Origin: Eopsaltria australis
Lineage: Eukaryota > Chordata > Aves > Passeriformes > Petroicidae
DNA: 64,000 bases
Reading direction: 5' to 3'
NCBI GenBank assembly: GCA_034509425.1
Contig: JAVTVJ010000032.1
Span: forward strand, 5,405,501-5,469,500
Part shown: piece by piece, positions 38,523 through 45,732 of the stretch
Numbering within the stretch: the stretch's first letter is position 1
Layout of the letters: each line of letters starts with the position of its first letter
The notes under the pieces: model-generated
Told to the model about the DNA's origin: nothing
The model's input: only the letters and a program-made list of their open reading frames with translations
Databases searched by the model: none
Translations under genes and position numbers: made by a program

Positions 38523-38744
38523 TATTAAAAATAATAAGTGTACCTCGTGGCTTCGCGGCCTCGTGGTCACCTGCTGGATGGTTGCCTCAGCCGCCCGGGC
38601 GCCACCAGGGCTAAGGTTTCCCTGCCCACAGCAACGCTAATCCCAAGTGCTGAGGTTTCGGTGTTCGCAAGCGTGGGTTCTTGCTACCAGTAGCTGCGAA
38701 ATCAAGACAATAAGGAGCGGCGACTATGCTGGGCAACAGGAACG

Positions 38745-38750
38745 TTTATT
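38745..38750 (-). terminator. Polyadenylation signal AATAAA in the 3' LTR
   Basis: AATAAA on the minus strand, roughly 50 nt after the TATA-like element. It would direct 3' processing of the proviral RNA in the R region. The same signal is present in the 5' LTR. Confidence 0.7.
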
Positions 38751-39111
38751 GATCCTCGTCCCAAGCACAATGGCGCCCGGACAAGGCTGTGCAGGGACGG
38801 ATAAACAACTCAGGCAACCAATCACGGCAGAGCAAGGGGGAGGAGTTGGGGCGGGGAGAGGAATCACAAACCAACCGGGAGTAAGGGAGGGAGGGAAAAA
38901 GGTTCAGGGACCAATCCGAGAAGCACCTGCACGGAGCTTTCCAGAAACAGGGGAGGATACAAAACTTGACAGACTACACAACTAACAAATTAACAATAAG
39001 AGGCGTAACCTAGACTAAATGGACTAAACCAAGGTCGGGATGGCTCCCGGGGGATTCTTTCCACGAGATGGTTTCACCCACCACCCTTCCTTCCGGGAGC
39101 CCGGGGCCGAC

Positions 39112-39125
39112 GTTGCCATGACAAC
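39112..39125 (-). promoter_or_regulatory. RFX X-box-like palindrome in U3 (3' LTR)
   Basis: The plus-strand 14-mer GTTGCCATGACAAC differs from the palindromic RFX consensus GTTGCCATGGCAAC at one position. It lies just inside the U3 edge, and the 5' LTR has the identical site at 46321-46334. RFX factors bind this type of site in cellular and viral enhancers. Binding here is inferred. Confidence 0.6.
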
Positions 39126-39132
39126 TGCAACA

Positions 39133-39146
39133 TCTCCCCGTTTCTT
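39133..39146 (-). other. Polypurine tract
   Basis: On the minus strand a purine run of AAGAAA and GGGGAGA, broken by a single C, directly abuts the U3 start of the 3' LTR. This is the expected place for the plus-strand DNA primer that RNase H leaves behind. The env TM frame is open across it. Confidence 0.85.
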
Positions 39147-39799
39147 GTTTTCTAAGAAAGAACGAGAAATCATAGAAACAAGGACATTTTTTAAACATGA
39201 AAACAAACAGAGCACAATTAAAATTATAACTAAAATCCAAACAAGGGTGGACAACAGTTCTGTAGCCCATGATGAAAGTCCTGTTTGTGCGAACATGGTC
39301 CGCAGCCAATCCTTGCTTTCAACATGTAGATCTTGGAGCTGCTGCTGGATCCCCTGTATAGTGGCGTGGATGCAGACAGGTTGACAGGGGGTTCTCGGCA
39401 GCATCCGTATTCAAACAGAGATTGTCTTGTTTCAATGACTTGGCGAGCGTGACCCACACATTCTCCTTCGGTTGCGGAAGGATCCAGCCGGATGTCTCTG
39501 GCCAACGGTGAGTCATCGTCGCCAGCAGCCACAGGGACAGCAGAATTTTGGTCACACTTTCCAGCTCCATTACTTCTGTTATCAAGGTGTACTGAAACAG
39601 GAAGGTAAGTATAAACAACTCTTTCCCAGCAAAGTTGACTTCTACCAACCCTTCCCCTCTCAGAACATTCAACAAGGACAGGGTAAGGATAGAACATTCG
39701 GGTAAGTGTGGGGTGGGGAAAAGGGGAAAGGGGAGTAGGGCTGTGAATGTTTTGAGCATTGTCGCTGGTGCTCTTAGCTGCTCATGGTTGGAACACAGT

Positions 39800-42478
39800 C
39801 TATGATGTTGCCTTCTTTCTTCTTCGCTTCCATGCGAAGCTGACGTTCTGGTTGTCCTGTGGGGTCTGTGGGTCACTCTGGAGGTATGGGCGGATTGCTC
39901 TCGCCGGGATCCACCGGGGACCTGCTGTTGTAGAAACACACCCATACCCTCTTCCCCATACAATCAGCTCGACTGGACCTTTAATCTGACCATTTTCCGG
40001 ATCCTTGAACAGCACAAGAGGTTTTTCTGCCAATTTCATCCTGGCCGAATTTGTGAAATGTCTAAAGACCGGGGGGGAAGGCTCCGAATCAGTACAATTT
40101 AGAAAATTTAAGGTAAACAACGCCTTACAGAGTCGCTCAATGGGTGTCTTTTCCTCTGTCCCTCCCCGCTGCTGCTGCTCAAGGATGCGTTTAATCTCCT
40201 GATGTTTTCTTTCAACTATAGCTTGGCCAGTTGGGGAATGGGGTATGCCCGTGGTATGGCTAATTCCCCATTCCTGTAAAAATTTTTTTAAACTAGCTGA
40301 AACATAACAAGGTCCATTATCAGTTTTTATAGACTTTGGCACTCCTAAAACAGAAAATGCCATTAGAAAATGTTTTTTAACGTCTCTTGCCTTTTCTCCG
40401 GTGTGAACCGACGCAAAAGTGGCACCAGAAAATGTGTCAGTTGATACATGAATATATTTAAGACGACCAAAAGGTGCATAATGGGTTATGTCTGCTTGCC
40501 ATACCTCGTTAGAATGGAGACCTCGGGGATTGACCCCAGCGTTAAAGGCAGGAATCTGATGTTTCTGACAGGACGGACATGTTGCCACTATGGCCCTAGC
40601 CTGCTCCGAGGACAGGTTAAACATCCTACGGAGGGCAGGGGCATTTTGATGGTAGACTTGGTGGCTTAAACGTGCCTGTGCCACAACGTCAGGAACTGAA
40701 CAATTGTGCACAGACATCGCTAATGCATCAGCTCTCTGATTACCTTCTGCGATGTAACCGGGTAGGTTGGTGTGTGACCTTGTGTGCATTACAAAGAAGG
40801 GATGCTTGCGGTGGGAAAGGAGCTGTAACAAGGATGCAAGCAATCCAAAAAGTCTTTGATGACTCACCTCTTTCAATAGAGAATGTTCAATCCTGGAAAC
40901 AATCCCCGCTACATAGGCCGAATCTGTCACCAAATTTATCGGTTGCTCCTGGAACCGCTCGAATGCCCTAACAACGGCGGATAACTCAGCAATTTGAGAA
41001 CCCTCAACCACCAGAATTTCCTCTTCCCACTCGAGGGTCTCTGGATTTTCCCACGTCAGCACAGCCTTGTGGGAGGACCCAGAGCCGTCTGTGAAAATGG
41101 TTAGGGCATCAGGAATTGGAGTTTTACTTTGAACAAATTCTGGGGCCAAATGAAGTTCTGAATTAAAAAGATGGTGTTTTAGCTTTTGGTGCCCAATTTG
41201 ACCGGAGAAGTTTTCCAGAGCTAATTGGAGATGTTCACTCTCCTGGAAAACAGACTCAAATTGATCTCTCTTCCAGGGGGTTTGGATGCACGCAAAATCA
41301 CAGCCAGCCAGAGTACGGAGACGCTGGCGAGCCTTGATTATAAGCTCGGCCACCAACTCTTGTGGCGTAGTGATTGTTTTGGATGGCGTATTAGGTAGGA
41401 ATATCCACTCCACTATCAGGAGGGGATCCCTCACCTGCTCATCCCATTGAAATATTAACCCATGGTATTTCGGGTTCTTGCCTAGAATGCTGAAACAGAA
41501 GGGAAGAACCGGGTTAATCCTATGTGTCCGTTTTGTGTGTAGTGCTGTTAGTACTTTACCAACTGCCCCTCTCGCCTCCGTGGTGAATTGAATGGGTGCA
41601 TCCAGGGCACGGCCTCCCCGCTGGAGTTGAAACAAAGGCTGCAAGTCTGTGTTCTTCAGTCCTAGGAAGGGTCGCAGCCAATTGATAGATCCACACAACT
41701 GATGCAACTCACGAAGCGTGGCAGGCTCTTCAGGAAGTTTAATCAGTTGAGGCTCAATGAAGGTGCTGGTAATACGTGACCCCAAATAATTCCAAGGTGA
41801 CGTGGACTGTATTTTCTTAGGATTCACCTTCATACCGACGTTCTCGATGGCCTGGAGAACTGCAGTCAGGGCTGGTTGTAGCTGTTCTTGCGAAGGTGCG
41901 CAGACGAGTATGTCGTCCATGTAGTGCAGGATCCGGACAGCTGGAAATGCCTTTCGTACCGGAGAGAGGACCCCGGAGACGTACCATTGGCAAAGGGAGG
42001 GGGAATTTCTCATTCCCTGGGGGAGGACGAGCCAATGGTAGCGTCGCACAGGTTCCTCCCGATTGATTGCAGGCACTGTGAAGGCAAACCTGGGAGCATC
42101 TGCAGGATGCAGAGGGATACTAAAGAAACAGTCTTTAATGTCTATTATGGTGACGGGCCACCCCCTTGGCAACATTGCTGGTGATGGGAGTCCAGGCTGC
42201 AGGGGGCCCATCTCCTCTATTACCGCATTAATGGCACGAAGGTCGTGCAGTAGCCTGTAACTGTCAGATTTGGGCTTTTTTATTACAAATATCGGAGAGT
42301 TCCACGGGCTGTGGGATGGTGTAATGCGACCTAGTCTCAGCTGTTCGTTGACCAGTTCGTGGAGCGCGCTTAACTTATCACCTCGTAGGGGCCACTGCTC
42401 AATCCGGATGGGTTTATCAGAGAGCCACTTAATGGGTGGAACTTGTGGTCCAGCGCGCTTTGAGGTGGCCCCCACTAA
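39800..42478 (-). CDS. pol: Pol: reverse transcriptase, RNase H and integrase
   Basis: This is an intact frame of about 891 residues, entered by a -1 shift from pro at 42484-42478. The frame has no ATG at its beginning (GTG at 42475), in keeping with translation by frameshifting only. Numbering from 42475, RT spans about 15-330 with catalytic D112, the LPQG segment at 151-154 and YMDD at 185-188. RNase H spans about 455-590 with D463, E497, D518 and D583. Integrase starts near 600 with the zinc-binding H605, H609, C633 and C636. Its core has D662, D719 and E755 with the canonical 35-residue DX35E spacing. A C-terminal domain follows, ending in a basic KRRRKK tail. The enzyme copies the RNA genome to DNA and inserts it into chromosomes. 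No stop, frameshift or missing catalytic residue is visible. The pol end is followed closely by the env remnant in another frame. Confidence 0.95.
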   Translation of the reverse strand, partial: LVGATSKRAGPQVPPIKWLSDKPIRIEQWPLRGDKLSALHELVNEQLRLGRITPSHSPWNSPIFVIKKPKSDSYRLLHDLRAINAVIEEMGPLQPGLPSPAMLPRGWPVTIIDIKDCFFSIPLHPADAPRFAFTVPAINREEPVRRYHWLVLPQGMRNSPSLCQWYVSGVLSPVRKAFPAVRILHYMDDILVCAPSQEQLQPALTAVLQAIENVGMKVNPKKIQSTSPWNYLGSRITSTFIEPQLIKLPEEPATLRELHQLCGSINWLRPFLGLKNTDLQPLFQLQRGGRALDAPIQFTTEARGAVGKVLTALHTKRTHRINPVLPFCFSILGKNPKYHGLIFQWDEQVRDPLLIVEWIFLPNTPSKTITTPQELVAELIIKARQRLRTLAGCDFACIQTPWKRDQFESVFQESEHLQLALENFSGQIGHQKLKHHLFNSELHLAPEFVQSKTPIPDALTIFTDGSGSSHKAVLTWENPETLEWEEEILVVEGSQIAELSAVVRAFERFQEQPINLVTDSAYVAGIVSRIEHSLLKEVSHQRLFGLLASLLQLLSHRKHPFFVMHTRSHTNLPGYIAEGNQRADALAMSVHNCSVPDVVAQARLSHQVYHQNAPALRRMFNLSSEQARAIVATCPSCQKHQIPAFNAGVNPRGLHSNEVWQADITHYAPFGRLKYIHVSTDTFSGATFASVHTGEKARDVKKHFLMAFSVLGVPKSIKTDNGPCYVSASLKKFLQEWGISHTTGIPHSPTGQAIVERKHQEIKRILEQQQRGGTEEKTPIERLCKALFTLNFLNCTDSEPSPPVFRHFTNSARMKLAEKPLVLFKDPENGQIKGPVELIVWGRGYGCVSTTAGPRWIPARAIRPYLQSDPQTPQDNQNVSFAWKRRRKKATS

Positions 42479-43332
42479 AAATCCTGAGGCGGAGGAATCT
42501 CAATCCTCGCACCCCATTGGTCTAGCAGGTCTCTGCCCCACAGTGTAAAACCCGAGGAAACTATGAATGGCCTCACGGTCCCTACATGTCCATCGGGACC
42601 CTCGATAAGAATGTCCGATTTTGCCCTTTTAGCAGACACTGTTCCCCCGACTCCCTTTAGGGATTCGTTCAAGTCTTTGGTGCCCCAGTCAGATGGCCAC
42701 TCTGTGTCAGCGATGATAGTAACATCAGATCCCGTATCTATCATTCCTGCCCTGGTGACAGAACTCTGGCCATTAATAAGCTTACAGTCAGTGAATGGTT
42801 TGTCTGTACCAACTACCTGGGTCCACCATACAAACGGAGTTCGTGTGTCCCTAGGGATGTTCTCGGGTAAAATCAGTGCTTGGCCTAGCCAAGTCCCTTT
42901 AGGCAAAAACCAGGGTGTGGTATTTAACATGATGGTGACACCGATAGGTTTTTTAGGTTGATAAAGTTTCACCTCCGGGATCACAAAAAGTCCTGGGGGA
43001 CCTCTTATAGAATCTCCCACTATAAGTAATGTGCACGGGTGGTGTGGTGCATTTATCAGTTCCACAGCAACGTGGTGAGGTGTAGTGTCCGTGAGATGTA
43101 AAACGAACGAGCTCACCACATCCAGGCGATTGGAGTCACTCGGCGAGGGCTCTGCAGAGTGCCGCGTTGTCGAATGTGGACGCGCCGGCTGTTGAAATCT
43201 CGTGAGTCCTCTGTAGGTTGGTGAAGTCGATGTCGTGGACTCCCCAGGTGCAGCGTTTAACTTATTTATTGCGGAGCGCGGCACTGACCCGCCCTCCCCT
43301 TCCCGTTTCCCGAGGAGTGGCAACAGGAACAC
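42475..43332 (-). CDS. pro: Pro: dUTPase-like segment plus retroviral aspartic protease
   Basis: The frame overlaps the 3' end of gag by 67 nt and would be entered by a -1 shift at 43311-43305, so its true product is a Gag-Pro fusion. Numbering from 43332, residues about 72-155 resemble a degenerate retroviral dUTPase, with a hydrophobic core and a WLGQALILPEN motif near its end. The usual dUTPase active-site motifs are not evident. The protease follows, with the catalytic triad DTG at 199-201 (IDTGSDVTII), a glycine-rich flap (GVGGTVSAK, about 227-235) and the WGRDLL motif near 265-270. It would cleave Gag and Pol precursors as a homodimer. I see no G-patch domain after the protease, and the frame stops directly behind it, at the pro/pol slippery site. 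The frame is uninterrupted. Confidence 0.9.
   Translation of the reverse strand: MFLLPLLGKREGEGGSVPRSAINKLNAAPGESTTSTSPTYRGLTRFQQPARPHSTTRHSAEPSPSDSNRLDVVSSFVLHLTDTTPHHVAVELINAPHHPCTLLIVGDSIRGPPGLFVIPEVKLYQPKKPIGVTIMLNTTPWFLPKGTWLGQALILPENIPRDTRTPFVWWTQVVGTDKPFTDCKLINGQSSVTRAGMIDTGSDVTIIADTEWPSDWGTKDLNESLKGVGGTVSAKRAKSDILIEGPDGHVGTVRPFIVSSGFTLWGRDLLDQWGARIEIPPPQDF
42478..42484 (-). promoter_or_regulatory. pro/pol -1 ribosomal frameshift site
   Basis: The minus-strand heptamer GGATTTT occupies the last sense codons of pro (GAT TTT, then TAG) in the correct phase for simultaneous slippage by one base. It closely resembles the GGATTTA heptamer known at the pro/pol junction of mouse mammary tumour virus. 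After the shift, reading continues directly in the pol frame. Confidence 0.8.
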
Positions 43333-45362
43333 GGCGTGGGTTGGGCTGTCACGTTGTTTTGATGAGAGGCGGGACCTGCCGGTAACTCGGGATTCACAGA
43401 GTTAGTGCAGTTAAAATGTCCTTTGCGAGGGAGTCTACAGTCTTTGATAAAATGACCCAACTTCCCACAGTTATAACAACGTTTTTCAGCTGGCGCTGCT
43501 GTGACGCCATAGGAATGCGTGGGTTTGGGTTTTACTTTCGCCAAGTCAGGGGTCTCTGGCTTTGGCAGCCTCACTTGGGAGCAGCGCTCAGTAATAAGCT
43601 CGATGGTGGGCGGAGGCTCCCAAGGCATCAGCTCAATGACCCTACGGCACTCCTCGTTAGAGTTTTCCCTAACAAGTTCTACTAGCATCTCCTTTTGCAC
43701 GACTGGGTTGGTAACTGCACGCGCCACGGACTCCCGAAGTCTATTTACAAAGGTAACAAACCTCTCTTGGGGACCCTGCTTTATGGCGGTATAACCCTGA
43801 GCAGGGTCACCGTCAGCGGCTAAACTAAACAGCACCGATCGCGCTGCCCGCTGTATGTCTTTAAGGACTTCAGCCGGAATGTTTTTGGCTTGCTCCCCGG
43901 GTTCCGAAAACGCTCCCTCCCCACTAAGGTGTTCCATAGTGAGGGAGGCTTTGGCGGGGTCACCGCGATAGGTGGCAAGTAACTTTTGCAGCTCCCTGTG
44001 CCACCTGCTTTCCCAAACCCAGAAATCCGGTTCGATTAAAAGGCTCGACATCAGGAGTTTTAAATCGTGTGGCACCAACAACGATGCTTCAAACGTGGAG
44101 TTTATCAACCCCTTGAAATAGGGAGACGCGCGCCCAAACTCCTGACTCGCTTTGCAAATATCCTTAATTACTCCTTGCTGTATAGGTTCCCACCGCGCGG
44201 TGTTACGCTGCCGGTTGTACGTCACCGGTGCCGCAAAGGGCACGGCTACCGGCAACTGCGATGGGGGAGAGGCCCCGGTGGTATAGGGCTCGGAGGCCCG
44301 GGTGGGATAGGCCTCGTCCCTTCCCGCTTCCGGGGTAGGACCGTGGGAACCGGAAGGTAGACCGTGGGAAACCGGAACGGGTACAGCGTAGGTAAACAAG
44401 GGGGCGGGCACGCCAACGGGAGGGGCGGGGTTCCCGGCAGGGGCGGGTCTGGGCGGGATTGGAGGCGGGACTGGGGTGGGAGTTACAGGGTAAGGGGTGG
44501 GGCGATCGAGGGGGCGGGGAACTTCGTGGGCGGGAGGAAGGAGGGGCCCCGACGCAGTGACATCATCGGCCGCAGGGGGTGTGACCGACGTGTAACTCGA
44601 CGCGGGGGTGGGGGCTAGGGAGGCGGGGGCGGGGTAGAAGGGATTCACGTCACTCCGGTTCGCGCGCGCGCCAAAGTCCAAACCGCTGCCGCATTGCGGC
44701 AAAAGTCCCGATCCGCCATCTTGCAATGGCGCAGCAAAATTTCTCCCGACGCCATTTTGTGGCGTTCCCTTAAATTCAAAACTACTATAACTCGGAGGGG
44801 GAATCCGCGCAACGGGCGCAACTGGGGACGGCGAACTGGGGTAAATCGTGAGGAATGGGTCCACCCTGAGCTGGCCAGACTCAGGGTAGAAAGGGTTGGT
44901 GACTGCCGTGCTTCGGTGGAGACTTCCATCGTCTCCGATTTCAACCCGCTTGCTTTCGCGAGACGGGCGTACCGGCGCATGGTCAGCCACCGGGATAGAG
45001 GGGGGCGGAATGAGGGGTTCAGGAACACGATCAGGGGTAGGGGAACTAACGTCAACCGCACTCGAACCCTCCCCAAACTCATTAACTAAAACATTATAAA
45101 TTAAAGTCTGCAACCCAAAAAACCGTTTAACTGAAAAATCTCCCCCTTCAAATCTATCGGTTAATTTTTCCCCGACGTCATCCCAAAACGAAAGCGTAAA
45201 AACCGACTTAGGATGAACGAAAGGAATGTTCCCAAGTACCCATTTCAAAAACTTTTTTAGTAACTTTTTATCAAAACTTTCCCCCGAATCAACCAAACGG
45301 TATTTTAAACTATAATACAAAAAACTTAGCTCCTTCTCCCTCTTGCTTTGATGGTTGCCCAT
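43266..45362 (-). CDS. gag: Gag polyprotein: matrix, proline-rich linker, capsid, nucleocapsid
   Basis: This is a 698-residue intact frame. The ATG has A at -3 and G at +4, and the protein starts MGNHQSK, a good N-myristoylation signal for membrane targeting. Residues about 1-100 form a matrix-like domain rich in Lys and aromatics. Residues about 105-375 are a long proline-rich linker with a PPPSY late-domain motif at 188-192 and two NPFYP motifs (156-160 and 240-244). Capsid starts near 375 (PVAVPF) and carries the major homology region at about 529-548 (QGPQERFVTFVNRL). One CCHC zinc knuckle sits at C629, C632, H637 and C642, and I find no second one. Gag assembles the particle and packages the RNA. 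The C-terminus overlaps pro, with a slippery site four codons after its last Cys-rich patch. The very C-rich codon usage of the linker makes the opposite strand G-rich. Confidence 0.94.
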   Translation of the reverse strand: MGNHQSKREKELSFLYYSLKYRLVDSGESFDKKLLKKFLKWVLGNIPFVHPKSVFTLSFWDDVGEKLTDRFEGGDFSVKRFFGLQTLIYNVLVNEFGEGSSAVDVSSPTPDRVPEPLIPPPSIPVADHAPVRPSRESKRVEIGDDGSLHRSTAVTNPFYPESGQLRVDPFLTIYPSSPSPVAPVARIPPPSYSSFEFKGTPQNGVGRNFAAPLQDGGSGLLPQCGSGLDFGARANRSDVNPFYPAPASLAPTPASSYTSVTPPAADDVTASGPLLPPAHEVPRPLDRPTPYPVTPTPVPPPIPPRPAPAGNPAPPVGVPAPLFTYAVPVPVSHGLPSGSHGPTPEAGRDEAYPTRASEPYTTGASPPSQLPVAVPFAAPVTYNRQRNTARWEPIQQGVIKDICKASQEFGRASPYFKGLINSTFEASLLVPHDLKLLMSSLLIEPDFWVWESRWHRELQKLLATYRGDPAKASLTMEHLSGEGAFSEPGEQAKNIPAEVLKDIQRAARSVLFSLAADGDPAQGYTAIKQGPQERFVTFVNRLRESVARAVTNPVVQKEMLVELVRENSNEECRRVIELMPWEPPPTIELITERCSQVRLPKPETPDLAKVKPKPTHSYGVTAAPAEKRCYNCGKLGHFIKDCRLPRKGHFNCTNSVNPELPAGPASHQNNVTAQPTPCSCCHSSGNGKGRAGQCRAPQ
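43305..43311 (-). promoter_or_regulatory. gag/pro -1 ribosomal frameshift site
   Basis: The minus-strand heptamer GGGAAAC fits the X XXY YYZ rule, with GGA and AAC being gag-frame codons (Gly-Asn near the Gag C-terminus). It lies inside the gag/pro overlap, and a GC-rich segment that could form a stimulatory structure follows. A -1 slip places the ribosome exactly in the pro frame. Confidence 0.85.
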
Positions 45363-45712
45363 CCTATAACAAGAGAGGTTAATTCCCCACTCTCTAAAAT
45401 AAAGTAGAAAACGTGGCGGTTAACTCACCCGGAGGGACACTCGACCTCCGCGGCGACCTGCAGGGGTTTTTTTCAACGTCCGAGGCTTCTGCTCCTCGGG
45501 ACGACCGCCAAAGTAAATCCACAAACGAGAGATGTGAGGTGCCTTGATGAGCTCGGTTTCACCTCGATGCCTCAGTCCGTCGAGGTCGAGGGAGTCGCCG
45601 GCTTTTCTACGAGTCCGTACCTCCACAAGAGGGTTCAGGACACGTAGCAAGGAGCGCTCCAACAGGGTCTTCTCGGTGTAAAGAGAGTCCTCTTCTGAAG
45701 CTGCTTGCGTAG
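45363..45712 (-). other. Proviral 5' leader with splice donor
   Basis: This is untranslated sequence between the primer binding site and the gag start. It should hold the packaging signal, whose position is not visible by eye. A strong splice donor, GG|GTGAGT on the minus strand, lies at 45429/45428, about 65 nt before gag. It is placed as the donor for a spliced env RNA would be. An open frame crossing the leader (45731-45420) begins with GTG inside the primer site and is not taken as a gene. Confidence 0.7.
45423..45430 (-). other. Splice donor in proviral leader
   Basis: GGGTGAGT on the minus strand matches the vertebrate donor consensus closely. By analogy with other retroviruses it would be used for subgenomic env RNA. 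Confidence 0.6.
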
Positions 45713-45730
45713 CAGCAGCGTTGGGCGCCA
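45713..45730 (-). other. Primer binding site, tRNA-Lys type
   Basis: On the minus strand TGGCGCCCAACG begins two bases after the 5' LTR. These twelve bases fit the complement of a tRNA-Lys 3' end, as used by many betaretroviruses and HERV-K-class elements. The last six positions of the usual 18-base match diverge. Confidence 0.85.
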
Positions 45731-45732
45731 CT

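Larger units (their letters stand above)
38523..39132 (-). repeat. 3' LTR of the provirus
   Basis: This 610-bp LTR reads TGTTGC at its U3 start (minus strand, 39132) and ends AATA at 38523. The termini are therefore TG...TA rather than the usual TG...CA. It contains a near-perfect RFX X-box at 39112-39125, two inverted CCAAT boxes (38911-38915 and 38818-38822), a weak TATA-like GTTTATCC at 38799-38806 and an AATAAA polyadenylation signal at 38745-38750, all on the minus strand. The order fits U3, then R, then U5. It is nearly identical to the LTR at 45733-46341. The env TM reading frame runs about 36 codons into its U3. Confidence 0.96.
39024..39759 (-). pseudogene. env: env remnant: SU N-terminus joined out of frame to TM C-terminus
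   Basis: The 5' part overlaps the nearby 3' end of pol and is read in one minus frame (open 39963-39319). It shows a hydrophobic signal-like segment (KILLSLWLL, from about 39550) followed by the start of a surface subunit (KENVWVTLAKSL, then LCLN and STCL). The match to SU stops near 39375. From there a different minus frame (open 39404-39024) gives the C-terminal part of the transmembrane subunit: a membrane-proximal segment with IQQQLQDLH, a hydrophobic membrane span (about residues 50-71 of that frame) and a tail that reads through the polypurine tract into the LTR. Most of SU, the cleavage site region, the fusion peptide and the heptad region are absent. The two parts are in different frames, so no Env protein can be made. 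Full-length env genes of this kind are usually much longer than the roughly 0.7 kb left here. Confidence 0.88.

Noticed and set aside
39230..39697. 155-residue minus-strand frame through the env remnant
   Set aside because: It is in the third frame, matching neither the SU nor the TM reading, and has no retroviral signature.
44694..45089. Plus-strand open frame of 131 residues opposite gag (and similar ones at 42563-42961, 43416-43794 and 44067-44618)
   Set aside because: These are shadows of the C-rich gag, pro and pol coding strand. They show no domain and depend on composition.
45420..45731. Minus-strand 103-residue frame in the proviral leader
   Set aside because: It starts with GTG inside the primer binding site, has no recognisable domain and lies in sequence expected to be untranslated.
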